From the NCBI GenBank assembly GCA_016800925.1, contig JABCPU010000226.1, forward strand, positions 1 to 64,000: a stretch of 64,000 nt of DNA, in the 5' to 3' direction. Position numbers and translations under genes: made by a program. Positions 1 through 10,371 of this stretch are shown here, piece after piece (within the stretch, counting starts at the first letter, position 1; each line of letters starts with the position of its first letter). Origin of the DNA: Suillus spraguei. Its lineage: Eukaryota > Basidiomycota > Agaricomycetes > Boletales > Suillaceae. Below the pieces are notes generated by a model that made no database searches, was not told the origin of the DNA, and saw only the letters and a list, made by a program, of their open reading frames with translations.

Positions 1-1598
1 AGTAACATGCGACATGTCTTCAGAAGAGTTGGAACAATGATTCTGTTGGAGGGTAACACAATGACACAAGATTGTTAGTCGCCCATGGCACTTTAAATGA
101 TGCTTGTGATGCCTACCCTGATGTTTAATGTAATAACACCTCCAGCAGCTTTACGTGTCTGCAGTCATAATCAAACCCTGATACACACAACCAGCATTAA
201 TAAAGACATATTTATACTAGTACAATACATACTGTGTCCAACTATTATCAATAATCAATGCGCCACAGCCATGCAATAGTGTGCAAGATCACCTAAAGCC
301 TCGAGCCAGCCAGATTGGAATGAATGCAGAGTTGGCTCCTCAAGAAGGCCGGTATAGAAGGTGTAGGCATAATATATAATGCCTTGGAGGTGTTCAAGAA
401 TGAGGGGCAAGGAAAACAAGGCACACCTCAAGACCTCCAGGAGTTTGTGGAATGTGTGTGTCCAGAGCACAGTGTATGATGGTATTTCTTGGGATTATCC
501 AGAGGGATGCTGGAACACTTGATGTGAGGGATATCTCTATCAGATTATGCATCATCTTGCTAGAGAATTACTTACTGTTTATGGTCTGAGATCAGCTTCT
601 TCCATTTTTGTTGCTGGAGGTCTTTGTCGCTAACCTCATGAGGCCAGATGGCTATCAAATAATGCAGATGATGCAGATGAGTTGTCTGCCATTCCAGAAG
701 AAAGGGTGAAGCTCAATGTCAATGAATGAGTGTATGAGGAAGTCAAGAACGGACATGATCCCCTGATGATTTAGGTGTAGGTGTAGGCTAGCCACCAGTG
801 ATGATGGATGAGCTAGAACCAAGACTGTGAACCTTACAGAATCATCCTTCCTGTGGTCCAATAATTGATGGTTTGCTGGCGGGTCAAATGGAAAGTGGTG
901 GGGTTGTGCGGTAGGGATGAACTAGTTTAACTTGCTGGGTCTGCTTTATGTGATGGTGGGGGTGCAGTGATGTAGATATCTTGAGGTGCTGTGAGGAGTC
1001 TTCTGGGTCTGATATTGCCGCTGGATGTCAATCCAGAGATATGAGAACACCATTGTTGTGGGTTACTTTGATGCATAGTCACATTACTATGGTGGACGAT
1101 AGGTTATGGTTCAATTTGCTGATTTGCCACAACATATTTTGAAGTCTGATCAATGTTTGTCTGGTCAGACTCGTGCCAATCCCGTGGAACTCCGTGTCTT
1201 GAGCTGCATGGTGATCAATTCTGGCACAGTTTCAAAGGTCCATGCATAAGACATAAGTATCTTAGATGCTAGTCACACAGTATACAATCTCGCTGTCAGT
1301 TCAGTTACGTTGGCAAAGGGAAGCAGTGTGAGCACATTATTAACCAATACACTTGTCCCACAGACAAAGAATTATGAAGCTCAGAGCCTGCAGGCCTTGC
1401 AATTTTACCAAGAACCTATCAATGTACAAACCCCTTGAAGCTGCTGAGGAATACACGAAGAAACAACCAATGAAGGCTGAGTTTGAAGTTTGCGAGTCAG
1501 TTCATAGATATCCAAGGCAGTGTAATGCCAAGGAAGCTTCACCAGCTACACAATCTACTGCAATCAAGGTAGTGAGAGGACTTAGAGGAGGAGGTTTA
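1..1598. other. Gene-poor left edge with a repeat fragment
   Basis: I find no convincing gene in this stretch; the open frames are short and carry no recognisable motif. About 1445-1603 resembles, in inverse orientation, about 30137-30299, so the right end belongs to a dispersed repeat into which the LTR retrotransposon landed. The first 1.4 kb holds nothing I can name. Confidence 0.5.
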
Positions 1599-1603
1599 TG
1601 CAG
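1445..1603 (+). repeat. Dispersed repeat copy R1 (partner at 30137-30299, inverted)
   Basis: By eye, roughly 160 bp aligns with the reverse complement of 30137-30299, including shared stretches reading AAGAAACAACCAA and GGATATCCAAGGCA. The LTR retrotransposon begins immediately after TTTATGCAG. The partner reads TTTACGCAGAGCA at the equivalent point, which matches the sequence across the insertion (TGCAG then AGCA at 17823). The partner is therefore a homologous empty site. Confidence 0.6.
1599..1603. repeat. Left target-site duplication of the gypsy element (TGCAG)
   Basis: TGCAG directly precedes the LTR start TGTTAC at 1604. The same five bases follow the 3' LTR end at 17818-17822. A 5-bp duplication is usual for Ty3/gypsy integrases. 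Confidence 0.85.
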
Positions 1604-1692
1604 TGTTACAATCATACGTGCCTCTATTCATTTTCTTCTTTGTCTCCTTACTTGTATATTATGTCACATGACTCCAACTCATATGCTCAACG
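1604..1692 (+). repeat. 5' LTR, left fragment
   Basis: This 89-bp stretch matches the beginning of the 3' LTR at 17344. The match stops abruptly at GCTCAACG, where the KDZ transposon begins, and the LTR resumes after position 10371. Four of the five differences from the 3' LTR here are CG versus TG or CA. Confidence 0.9.
1685..1692. repeat. Left 8-bp target-site duplication of the KDZ element
   Basis: GCTCAACG lies just before the terminal CACCTGAG and is repeated exactly at 10364-10371 after the opposite terminus. The 3' LTR has the equivalent site once (GCTCAATG), confirming that one copy is a duplication. Confidence 0.9.
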
Positions 1693-2505
1693 CACCTGAG
1701 TGACACCGTTTATGTTACTACTTAGTAACATGAGAATGTATGCTCTCGCGTTACTAGTTAGAGGGAATAATCTATACTACAGTACTGCACCACTTACTTC
1801 AGTAATCAGCAGTGACTTCGCAGGTACGTTTTTTTCCTCTCGGCTTTATCCGACGGTGGCTTAGCTGACTACAGCATAATCAACTTTCGGCAATGTGCGG
1901 GCTGGGTGCCAACCACTCCTGCGCCACTGGCGCCAACGTTCCCACAGCCTCCGCTCATTGTCTACAACGACGAGCACACTATATCACTCAACCTTACCCA
2001 AATCTGAGCGCATTTTTTGCGCATCCTTTTTCTTATGGTCTTACTCTACTCTTATGATGTTTTTTCAGGTGCATCTGTCTCATTTTAGCTACATATTCGG
2101 TGAGTACTTGTGTACCTTCTGTGTTCTGACTAAGCATACTAACTCTTGTTCCTCGCCGCTATGGGGAGACGGTGTCCATTCTGCACAACGTCGCAGAGGG
2201 TCACAATGACTGTACTTCATCATACAGGCCCATGGACCACATCTGCAAGCCTCACCCATATACGAGCAGACCGCCTGCAAGCTGAGAGAGAGCTCCAATT
2301 CCAAGCTCAAGGTGAGTGTACAGATCAGTCTTTTTTTTCATTCTTACAGTGACGTATGCGCAGATCAGCGTCACACACAGCAGGCTGCCCTCGCTGTGGA
2401 GGCTTTGCTGGAAGCTGGGTCGACTTTCAATATGATGGACCAGTTTTACAATGGTGAATCGTTGATGCAGTGTTCAGACGGCAGCGATGGCGACATGGAC
2501 ACGGA
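1693..2505 (+). repeat. Left terminal inverted repeat of the KDZ element
   Basis: About 813 bp is nearly identical to the reverse complement of 9557-10363. The repeat includes the first coding exon and part of the second exon of the transposase, so coding sequence lies inside the inverted repeat. An internal motif with TTACTAnTTAG near 1715-1765 may be subterminal binding sites (inference). Confidence 0.88.
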
Positions 2506-3146
2506 CATGGGCAGCAACAGTAATGAGGGCCGTTACTCAGTCGAATCCCGGCTACTCTCTGCCTATGCTAGGCTGCAATTACAAAACAGGTACATATTGT
2601 ATTTCTTCTACTCAGTCTTTCTGGCTAATCAAGGTTACTGCAGCTCGTCGAAACACCGTAGTGACCAACGGACACGAGAAGCACGCTACACCAATATGCA
2701 CACTTCATGGCACTTGCAGCTGCCTGCACTGACAAATGTGTATCTCACTTGGAAGCATAACAGTTCACTTAATGTTGTTCAAACTTCGGCTCACAAGTTC
2801 CAGGTCACAGCGGTGCATGTCTTTGGTATGTTTTTTTTAAACAAAAGATTTTGTTACTTACATTTTCTAGAACTAGACTATTTTCATGATATCACACAAC
2901 AGCATGAAGAAGTCGCAAATGTGTCTCTATTGCATGTGGGTCTACTTGGCTGCTCTCCTACTGCACCGACTGTTGCAATTAGCCTGCAATGTCTTGAGCT
3001 CTATCATCAGCTTCGACGACGGCAATCTTCATTCAGCATCCAGGCGTTCACAAAGGTCTTGTGCGCAATACATAATGTACAGTGGCTCAAAAAACTGTCC
3101 GCATGTTTTGGCATTTTTCACTATCTACAACTCCCATCTCTTTCCA

Positions 3147-3240
3147 GGAATGTATCCAATGCTGTATCCATATGGAATTGGAGGTTTCAAGGACGCATCA
3201 CATTTGACATCATTATCATTTGAATGGCAGGCCAAGTACT
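3147..3240 (+). pseudogene. Helitron Rep/helicase exon fossil
   Basis: After a TTTCCAG acceptor, this stretch reads MYPMLYPYGIGGFKD and then LSFEWQAKY. That resembles the YP(T/C)LFPYGIGGFED region of fungal Helitron proteins, upstream of the Rep domain. It is short, has no continuing frame, and sits inside the KDZ intron. Homology is judged from the motif alone. Confidence 0.55.
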
Positions 3241-3488
3241 GTCTTAATATATGTCATATACCATACATCTGATTTCAGATCCAATCAGATCCAATCAATC
3301 CTGCTTCTGTCCAGTCCACAGATCCTATCTGGACCACCCATCTGAAAGTTCCTACTTCCCGCACTCTAAATTCATTATGAACATCTGCATCTACCTCCTT
3401 TCAGCAATCCTCCTGTCTCTGGTATTCCGGCTATGTATATTTCCTTCCTGCTTATTGATCCGTTACCTATGTCTCATTTCTGACTTGT

Positions 3489-3971
3489 TGTAAAGATACA
3501 ATCTAGCCTGGGCTGTAGATAAACCATGGCCTAAGCTAGTATGTGAGTCTTGCGCTCTACCTAGTCTGCTTCACTTGATGTTCGACCCTAAAGGAAATGC
3601 TAAGTTAATATAGTTCAATAATGTCCAACCTGAGGTGCAAGAATGCTGTCGGAGGTAGCAAGATGCTAGCGGTGACCTCTGGTCCATGGGAAACTTGCGG
3701 TAAAACTAGCGGTAAGTGTGGGAATGCGGTAGGCAAGTGGTAGCATGAACAGTAAAACTGTGGTAGTACGAGCGGTAAAACTGCGGTAAGCGTGGGAACT
3801 TCTGCAGTAAAACAAGCGGTAGTGTAGTGGTGAAGTGTGAGAAAGCGGTAGTGCTAGCGGTGAAGCGCAGGAAAGCAGTAAAGAGTGGTAGTGCGTGCAG
3901 CAGTAAAGCAATTCTTAAGGAGACAGTGACTTTGGTAAAGGACTTTATTCAGTAGAGACAGTAGTGGTGAC
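3489..3971 (-). repeat. Dispersed TACCGC-rich repeat, copy A (inverted)
   Basis: It begins TGTAAAGATACAATC, the reverse complement of the ends of copies B (20567) and C (23016). The interior consists of irregular 20-30-bp units built around ACCGCTTG and TTTTACCGC on the minus strand. It is truncated relative to B and C at GTGGTGAC (3971). A conserved end and an internal minisatellite suggest a solo LTR or a non-autonomous element, but I cannot decide which. Confidence 0.75.
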
Positions 3972-5989
3972 TTCTTTGTGCATGGACTTACAGCATTCTA
4001 ATCAATCATTAGGTCAATTACGCGCAAACATTCTGTGATCAATTTTTGATCGCATTCGACATCTATCTCACAATACTTCATAGTGTTCGGTCTCAAGTGG
4101 ACATGGCACTTGGCCGCACAGATCCTGACTGGCGCCTTTGACATGGTTGTCCGCCGTGCACGTTTGAGGTCAGTGTATTATTTTTATTTTAAAAACATCA
4201 TTGTCTGATCTATTTCAATAGCAACCTAATGAATGTCCGCTGTATCCTGCCAGTCTCAAAGCAATGGATGGGAACAATTCTGCGAAACGCATGGCAAATG
4301 CCGGCAGTGCCAACCTCTGCATCTTTCCCAGCAGATACATGATTCCCCTGGATCAAGTTGACGTGTTCAAGGATGACGTATGACTACGTCCTGGTGAACG
4401 CAGAGCCGATCAACTAACATTTTGCACTGACAGTTGGAAAGCCGCTAACTCAACAGAGGAGAACACTGTCTGTGTTTTTGAACAGACTGGTATCTTTCTC
4501 TCTGTGTGTCAACATGGAATCATTCAAACGGTCACTGAGATGCGTCGCAGTGGCGAGCTGTAAGTTATCAATACAATTCAATAATATGTTGCTAATGATT
4601 TTCAAAAGTGCGAAATATCCTCTCGCTACTATCAATAAGCTTCTCGACGTCTTCGGTGAGAATCAAGCCATTGGTAGTGATATCGGTTGCAGTTTATCTA
4701 AGACAGTTGCTGCCAGCTCTATACGAGACAAAGCCTTCAATCGTAAACTTTCGCTGTCAGTGAATGCATTCCACGGACACGCTCACAACTGCAAATGCCA
4801 GCTGCAGTATCACCCCATGTACCTACGTGGCTTCGGACTCAAAGATCTCGAAACTTGTGAACGTATTTTTGCAAGCTCGAATGCTGCAGTGTGTCTCATT
4901 TGTCATGCATCGCATTTTCACTATTCTCAGTTCCTAGACCTGCATTTCGACCAATGGGACATGGATAAATATTTGGAACTCAGTGAGCATTTATTGTCTG
5001 ACTATGTAGTAATTCTGATTGATCTAATTGAATTTAGGCCACTTTATTTTCAATAACTACAAACAAGCGGTTACCCTGATTGATGATTTCACCAAAGAAC
5101 TTGACGCCTACTGCTTATCCTTTCCTGACCAAGCCATGGATTTTGAGACTTGGGTAACCGAAGAACTCGCATATCTGGAGTCCGTTGCATCGGAGCCAGC
5201 ACGCGACGCTCTCGCGGTCGATTACGTTGAAGCGCTTGAGAAGCTCAACATGTACCAGTAAGTTTCATTTTACTTCGTTTGCATATATTTTAAAGTTCAC
5301 AATCAATCCAGACAACAGTTCGACTTGTTCAGAACTGATAAATTTTTGACGTACTTGCCATCATCATTCACACCTGACTCTGGGTTGAGTGTTGCAGCTT
5401 CTCAATCAACTAAGCAGGCACAAGTGGCTCGGTATGCAGTGGAACACCGTCTTCAAATTCAAATCAATATTGTTGAGGATCTTGAGACCCGCCTTGACCA
5501 AGCCTTGGAGCAACACCACGCATCGTCAGATGGGTGTCAAGTACTTCAAGATTCTCCGAGCTCGTGAGGAGATTACTCGACTCAATGTTGAAACCCGCCG
5601 CTTGCACGCTTGGATTGATGCTGAGGATTCTGACATCAAACACATGGCCACTGAGCTTGAGCTAACTAACCCTCTGCTTGCGTCAGAAATTTGGAGGCTG
5701 TATCATCGGCAGCGGAGGGTCAATGATGTGCACCGTGTTCGTATCAATCGCATATATTCACTTGAAGGATTTACCGGCTGTGTTCCTTCTGATGTGACCG
5801 CAACAGATGACTCATTGGACTCTGTAGATGAAGTCTCAGTAGAGATGATTGAAGATGAATTAGAAGGAGACGAGGCGGCACAATTTGACATATGTATTCA
5901 GCAGATGTCATTGTAGTTCTCTTCTGTGATTTTGCATTACACACAAATTTGAGGATTGATTGTTAATGCATTTACCATTCCTTCAGAAC

Positions 5990-6356
5990 AAGTCTTTATT
6001 GCGAGGGGACAGCATAGCAAGGCTCAGAACACGATGTAAGGACTGAAGAAAGGGAAGTCCATGCTGCTACGTTGTTACCATTCCCTCTGAACAGTGTAAG
6101 GACTGAAGAAAGGGAAGTCCATGCTGCCACATTTTTACCGTTCCCTCTGAACAGTGTAAGGACTGAAGAAAGGGAAGTCCATGCAGCTACGTTGTTACCA
6201 TTCCCTCTGAACAGTGTAAGGACGGCTTGCCATGGACTTCCCTTTCTTCAGTCCTTACACTGTTCAGAGGGAACGGTAACAACGTAGCAGCATGGACTTC
6301 CCTTTCTTCAGTCCTTACATCATGTTCTGATTGCTATGCTGTCCCCTTGCAATAAG
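5990..6356. repeat. Imperfect palindrome built from 60-bp repeats
   Basis: The left arm has three direct copies of a unit of about 60 bp (GTAAGGACTGAAGAAAGGGA...TTCCCTCTGAACA). After a short spacer (GGCTTGC, around 6224-6230) the same unit appears inverted. The outer arms also pair: GGGGACAGCATAGCAA on the left has its inverse at about 6328-6346. It lies between the transposase and the first passenger gene and could fold into a long hairpin. Part of it appears as a short open frame (6072-6287), which I treat as chance. Confidence 0.85.
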
Positions 6357-6634
6357 GCTGAAGAAAGGGAAGTCCATGCTGCTGCTACGCTGTGAAGACA
6401 AAGAAGTACCTGTGCCAGAATGCATATAATCACGAAGATCTTAAATTGATGGGTATATTATTAGTAGTTATTGATGGATCAATCTTAGATTGATGTGACG
6501 TTTGTATGCCACATTGCAACTGCATGCAGTGTGCCACATGTGCATCTGCCTAATACCTGCCTTATATCTTGCTTCATCCTGCATTTTTCGTATCCTCCAA
6601 GTCTGTTACTTTCTGCAATCACCCAACTTTGACT

Positions 6635-7723
6635 ATGCCTACTTCAAACTCCACATTCACAACAGAATCAAGCGGCCTGGATGGTCATCTGCCTCGGCCA
6701 TTCCACCACCTTCACTATTTAGACCTTGCAGTTGGCGCTGATGATGATGCACTGGTGCGCTTTTTCTTTCTGTCTCTAGAAACTGTGTGCACTCACTGTT
6801 GATTCAGCACGACTTCATATGTATTCAATTCTATGCAACATTTGATTTCAACCGGCCGGCAAAATATAGGTACAAACGAGGGCCTCAAGGATGCAGGATG
6901 TTTGCCATTAAATCTCCAGATATCATCCTCAAAGCTACTGTGTCTCATCCGCCAACCTATGAGCTTGCCAATGCCATGAGTGAAATCACTACCACTCTTC
7001 TCGGCCATTCGCTCCCTTGGATTCGTGACTCCTGGTTTCCAAACAACTGTTGGAAAACGGTTGATCTGCCTACTAGACTACGATGGAGTGAGTTTTTTTG
7101 TTTTTGTTTGCCTTATTGCCAACTGATTCTCATCTAGATGCTACCATGACTGACACGACGTCCAACAATATCTCCGATGTCGAGCAGATCGCTCTTAAAC
7201 TTAACGACGGTGTGTTCATTCCTTCCATTTTGTTTTGACAGGATCACTTAAGGTCACACTCAGGTACTAAAGAGCTCACGTCTGTGGAGACCCATCCTGG
7301 TGTCTACGCTAGAGACACCACGGGTACTTGCTCAACATCGCTTGATGCATTGGGCCCTGGCAAATTGGCCGAAAGTCATCGGTTGCCTCAAGGTTCGGCT
7401 CCTGGTTACCCAGTTGTCCAAAATCTCGGCACTGAATGTTTGAACGGTTGTGTTGGTACCCCAAACACTCCTACCTTTGAGGACGTAAAAGTCATCCTTG
7501 CCTTGCATGATCTTCCACGCGGTGTTGTCCATGAGATTCACTCTTGTGTTCTTCAGGGGGAAGGCTTCGAGGACACGCAGTGGCCATATGTTCTTGATGA
7601 TAACTTGGTGCTTGAGCCTCGAAAATCTGCTCTTTTGTATGCTATGCATAATCTAGGTGAGTTTTGAGTTTCGGCAAAGGAGCGAAATGACTGAATCAAA
7701 TTTTAGTGTCTTTGATCTACTAA
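6635..7723 (+). CDS. KDZ passenger gene 1, unknown function
   Basis: The probable start is ATG at 6635 (MPTSNSTFTTESS). The gene then has several exons: a middle exon around 6870-7090 reading KRGPQGCRMFAIKS and SLPWIRDSWFPNNCW, a small exon at 7140-7210 (MTDTTSNNISDVEQ), a long exon at about 7265-7660 (GVYARDTTGTCSTS, TPNTPTFEDVKVIL), and a short last exon ending at TAA 7721-7723. GT and AG signals flank each junction and the phases agree where I checked. I do not recognise a domain. It lies between the palindrome and passenger gene 2 inside the transposon, so it is probably mobilised with it. It could also be the 5' part of passenger gene 2, though the in-frame stop argues against that. Confidence 0.45.
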
Positions 7724-7877
7724 GTACAATTTTTTGTAATGTTATCGCATGTCAGAATTTCGTATTTTCTTTCGGGTCCGTATTTTCGAGCGAGTGCCGT
7801 TGCTGCGCTGCTGTCCGATAAATAGCCCTCGATGTAAGTCAGAATTTTCATTACTTACCTCGCCTATTCAGTTCATC

Positions 7878-9301
7878 ATGGCACGCGGAAATACAAGCAA
7901 AGTCAAGAAAATCTGTCCCCAGCTCACAACGTGTCAGAAGGCTGCATGTCGTGCAAAGTTCGTTGCACTCACTGATGATGTGAATGGCACTCGCACAACC
8001 TACATGGACCAGGTTCAAGTCCTTGCCAAGAAACATGGACGGTGAGACCTTCTATCATGATACATAACGACAGTACTCCGAGGCTCAACAGATGCTACTA
8101 GCTCCGAGCATTGGACGCGACGTCAACTTTACCTTGGGGGTCAGACTGTTCGGCATTCTCGGCATCCAAACACATGGAATGCATTTGTTCACCAACGACT
8201 GGATGACATAAATGAAGGTGTGTGTATCTATATCACTTTGTGCTCAATTTCAACTCCTTTCCAGGCCTATCAAAGGGTAACCGTTGGAAACTCACAGAGT
8301 TTATTGAGTCTCATAAAGAAACTCTTCGCAATGACTATGCAAGACTCTCCCAAGCTCAAAAGAATAATTACAAAGTCGAGATTATCAAGATGCATGCTGA
8401 CAAGCAGCGCATGGTCCGCGACAACCCAAGAGCGGTCCAGCATGACATGCAGGCTACTTTTGCTGCTATGGACCAAGAGGTACTTTCTTATTTTCTTCGT
8501 TGCTCGTTTTCTGACAGGCATATCATCCAGTGGACAGCTATTTGCTCCCGCCTCAGTGTTGAAGGCTTTTATGTGGCTGTCCGCGGTGGAATTGAGGACC
8601 TTAGCGGTCCCAAACTCTTTTTTCAGAGAAGGCTGAGAAGTTTGTGCGAGCCGTTCTGGATCTCGAGCCTCGGCGCCTGGCATTAAAACTGGAAGCATTT
8701 GCTGTCTCTGGCCTTGGTAAGTTTCTATATTTTACTCTAACTAATGTGTTTTTGATGATGTTCTATTCCTGCAGCTGAAGACATACCGACTATATCAACG
8801 GAGAAAAAATCCCTCAACCAGCTGGTCAGTGAATGTCGGACGCTCATACAAGACAAACTTGGTGAGCGCCATCTCTATCATTGAGTTTTCATTGTTGCTG
8901 ATGTTGATGCAGACTTTATCTTGCGCAAAAACAAACTCGCCAACCACGCGAAAATGAACTATACTAACTACGAGCGTGCCATTGTTGAACACTATGGTGT
9001 GGAGCTCAAAGGTTGGCCCTTCGAACTTCTGCCAGTCCAAAATCCCTCTCGTATTGGTGGATGCAAGTCAGTGCAATTATTGATCAACACACTCATCAAC
9101 GAGACCTGTAAATGGATGAAGCTAACTGAGGAAGAGCTTGCAGACAGGATTACCAGCAATCATGCTCGTCAAGCAGCTGGGGAGACCATCTACAAACCAC
9201 AGAAGACGCGCACCAAAAAGACAGTAGAAAAGAGTGCTGCCATTGTTGAGAGTAGCAGTGAGAGTGACGAGAACGAAGGGCATGATGGGGACAATGAGTA
9301 A
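7878..9301 (+). CDS. KDZ passenger gene 2, HMG-like/basidiomycete-specific family
   Basis: The start ATG at 7878 gives MARGNTSKVKKICPQL. Exons follow at 7878-8041, about 8091-8217, about 8264-8478, and through to 9301. The second and third exons read HPNTWNAFVHQRL and then GNRWKLTEFIESHKETLRND, a tryptophan/basic pattern resembling an HMG box. The C-terminal exon has MNYTNYERAIVEHYGVELKG and GGCKSVQLL, and then a charged serine/glutamate tail. I recall similar proteins as abundant, unassigned families in mushroom genomes. The HMG reading is an inference; a DNA-binding role would suit a transposon passenger. No frameshift was seen, so it may be more intact than the transposase. Confidence 0.6.
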
Positions 9302-9348
9302 TCATTAGCATTATTAGTACAGGGCATATGTATTTGCTACGGAAGTAT

Positions 9349-9560
9349 AAGGGCTGAAGAAAGGGAAGTCCATCGTGCAACACTATTACCATTCCCTCGA
9401 AATACAGTGTAAGGGCTGAAGAAGGGGAAATCCATCGTGGAGGATTGTTGCCGTTCCCTCGAAATAGGTGTAAGGGCTGAAGAATGGGAAGCCCATGCTG
9501 CTACACCATCCGTGTCGTGTAAGGGCTGAAGAATGGGAAGTCCATGCTGCTACACTGTCC
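9349..9560 (+). repeat. Subterminal array of the 60-bp KDZ repeat
   Basis: Four diverged copies of the unit seen at 6038-6340 (GTAAGGGCTGAAGAAnGGGAAGTCCAT followed by a TTCCCTCGAAAT or CATGCTGCTACA tail) end where the right inverted repeat starts. They may be subterminal transposase-binding repeats (inference). Confidence 0.75.
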
Positions 9561-10363
9561 GTGTCACCATCGCTGCCGTCTGAACACTGCATCAATGACT
9601 CACCATTGTAAAACTGGTCCATCATATTGAAAGTCGACCCAGCTTCCAGCAAAGCCTCCACAGCGAGGGCAGCCTGCTGTGTGTGACGCTGATCTGCGCA
9701 TACGTCACTGTAAGAATGAAAAAAAGACTGATCTGTACACTCACCTTGAGCTTGGAATTGGAGCTCTCTCTCAGCTTGCAGGCGGTCTGCTCGTATATGG
9801 GTGAGGCTTGCAGATGTGGTCCATGGGCCTGTATGACGAAGTACAGTCATTGTGACCCTCTGCGACGTTGTGCAGAATGGACACCGTCTCCCCATAGCGG
9901 CGAGGAACAAGAGTTAGTATGCTTAGTCAGAACACAGAAGGTACACAAGTACTCACCGAATATGTAGCTAAAATGAGACAGATGCACCTGAAAAAACATC
10001 ATAAGAGTAGAGTAAGACCATAAGAAAAAGGATGCGCAAAAAATGCGCTCAGATTTGGGTAAGGTTGAGTGATATAGTGTGCTCATCGTTGTAGACAATG
10101 AGCAGAGGCTGTGGGAACGTTGGCGCCAGTGGCACAGGAGTGGTTGGCACCCAGCCCGCACATTTCCGAAAGTTGATTACACTGTAGTCAGCTAAGCCAC
10201 CGTCGGATAAAGCCGAGAGGAAAAAAACGTACCTGCGAAGTCACTGCTGATTACTGAAGTAAGTGGTGCAGTACTGTAGTATAGATTATTCCCTCTAACT
10301 AGTAACGCGAGAGCATACATTCTCACGTTACTAAGTAGTAACATAAACGGTGTCACTCAGGTG
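9557..10363 (-). repeat. Right terminal inverted repeat of the KDZ element
   Basis: This is the reverse complement of 1693-2505 with few differences. It therefore carries, on the minus strand, a second copy of the transposase N-terminal exons (MGRRCPFC onward) with no downstream transposase. It also reproduces the 104-residue open frame near the end of the left repeat. Confidence 0.88.
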
Positions 10364-10371
10364 GCTCAACG
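10364..10371. repeat. Right 8-bp target-site duplication of the KDZ element
   Basis: GCTCAACG follows the terminus CTCAGGTG and repeats 1685-1692 exactly; gypsy LTR sequence resumes at 10372. Confidence 0.9.

Larger units (their letters stand above)
3077..4012 (+). other. Inflated transposase intron carrying nested repeats
   Basis: Coding sequence stops at CATAAT, followed by GT at 3077. It resumes at 4013 after a branch-like CTAAT and TAG acceptor, reading VNYAQTF in the correct phase for the family. The 936-bp gap therefore behaves as an ordinary intron into which a Helitron exon fossil (about 3145-3240) and repeat copy A (3489-3971) were placed. Whether such an intron is still spliced is unknown. 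Confidence 0.65.
2161..5916 (+). pseudogene. KDZ transposase, degenerate, multi-exon
   Basis: Exons supported by frame and splice signals include 2161-2311, 2364-2589, 2644-2825, 2871-3076, 4013 to about 4176, then blocks to 5916. Family signatures appear in order: LPALTNVYLTWKH, LLGCSPTAPTVA with LELYHQLRRR, VDMALGRTDPDWRL, AMDGNNSAKR, YPLATINKLL, GSDIGC, AFHGHAHNCKCQL, FGLKDLETCERIF, DFETWVTEE, REEITRLNVE and RRVNDVHR. These correspond to the core of KDZ transposases. Three defects stand out. A TGA at 4139-4141 sits where arginine is expected before HGCPPC. The family module of about 120 residues between VEDLETRL and KPWSN is missing near 5490, with a change of frame. One intron has grown to 936 bp by insertions. 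The N-terminus begins with a CPFC motif that may bind metal (inference). Activity is unlikely from this copy. Confidence 0.9.
1693..10363 (+). mobile_element. KDZ (Kyakuja-Dileera-Zisupton) DNA transposon, 8.67 kb
   Basis: The element starts CACCTGAGTGACACCG and ends with its exact reverse complement. The terminal inverted repeats are about 0.8 kb and it is flanked by an 8-bp duplication inside the gypsy 5' LTR. Its main gene (2161-5916) is recognisably a KDZ transposase, a class described from mushroom genomes; 8-bp duplications are, as I recall, reported for Zisupton elements. It also holds two passenger genes (6635-7723 and 7878-9301) and two arrays of a 60-bp repeat. The transposase has a premature stop and an internal deletion, so this copy probably depends on a transposase supplied elsewhere. 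Boundaries are exact; assignment to a KDZ subgroup is not attempted. Confidence 0.9.

Noticed and set aside
1895..2209. 104-residue open frame in the left KDZ inverted repeat, mirrored at 9847-10161
   Set aside because: It is conserved only because the inverted repeats are copies of each other; no motif is present, and it overlaps the promoter/leader and first exon of the transposase.
3666..3911. Protein-coding frame rich in SHTSPLHYRLF (minus strand) and its relatives at 20157 and 22595
   Set aside because: The frames lie within the TACCGC minisatellite core and differ between copies according to repeat number.
6500..9301. TET/JBP oxygenase cargo expected next to KDZ elements
   Set aside because: I found no HxD...H...R pattern or other dioxygenase motif in either passenger gene.
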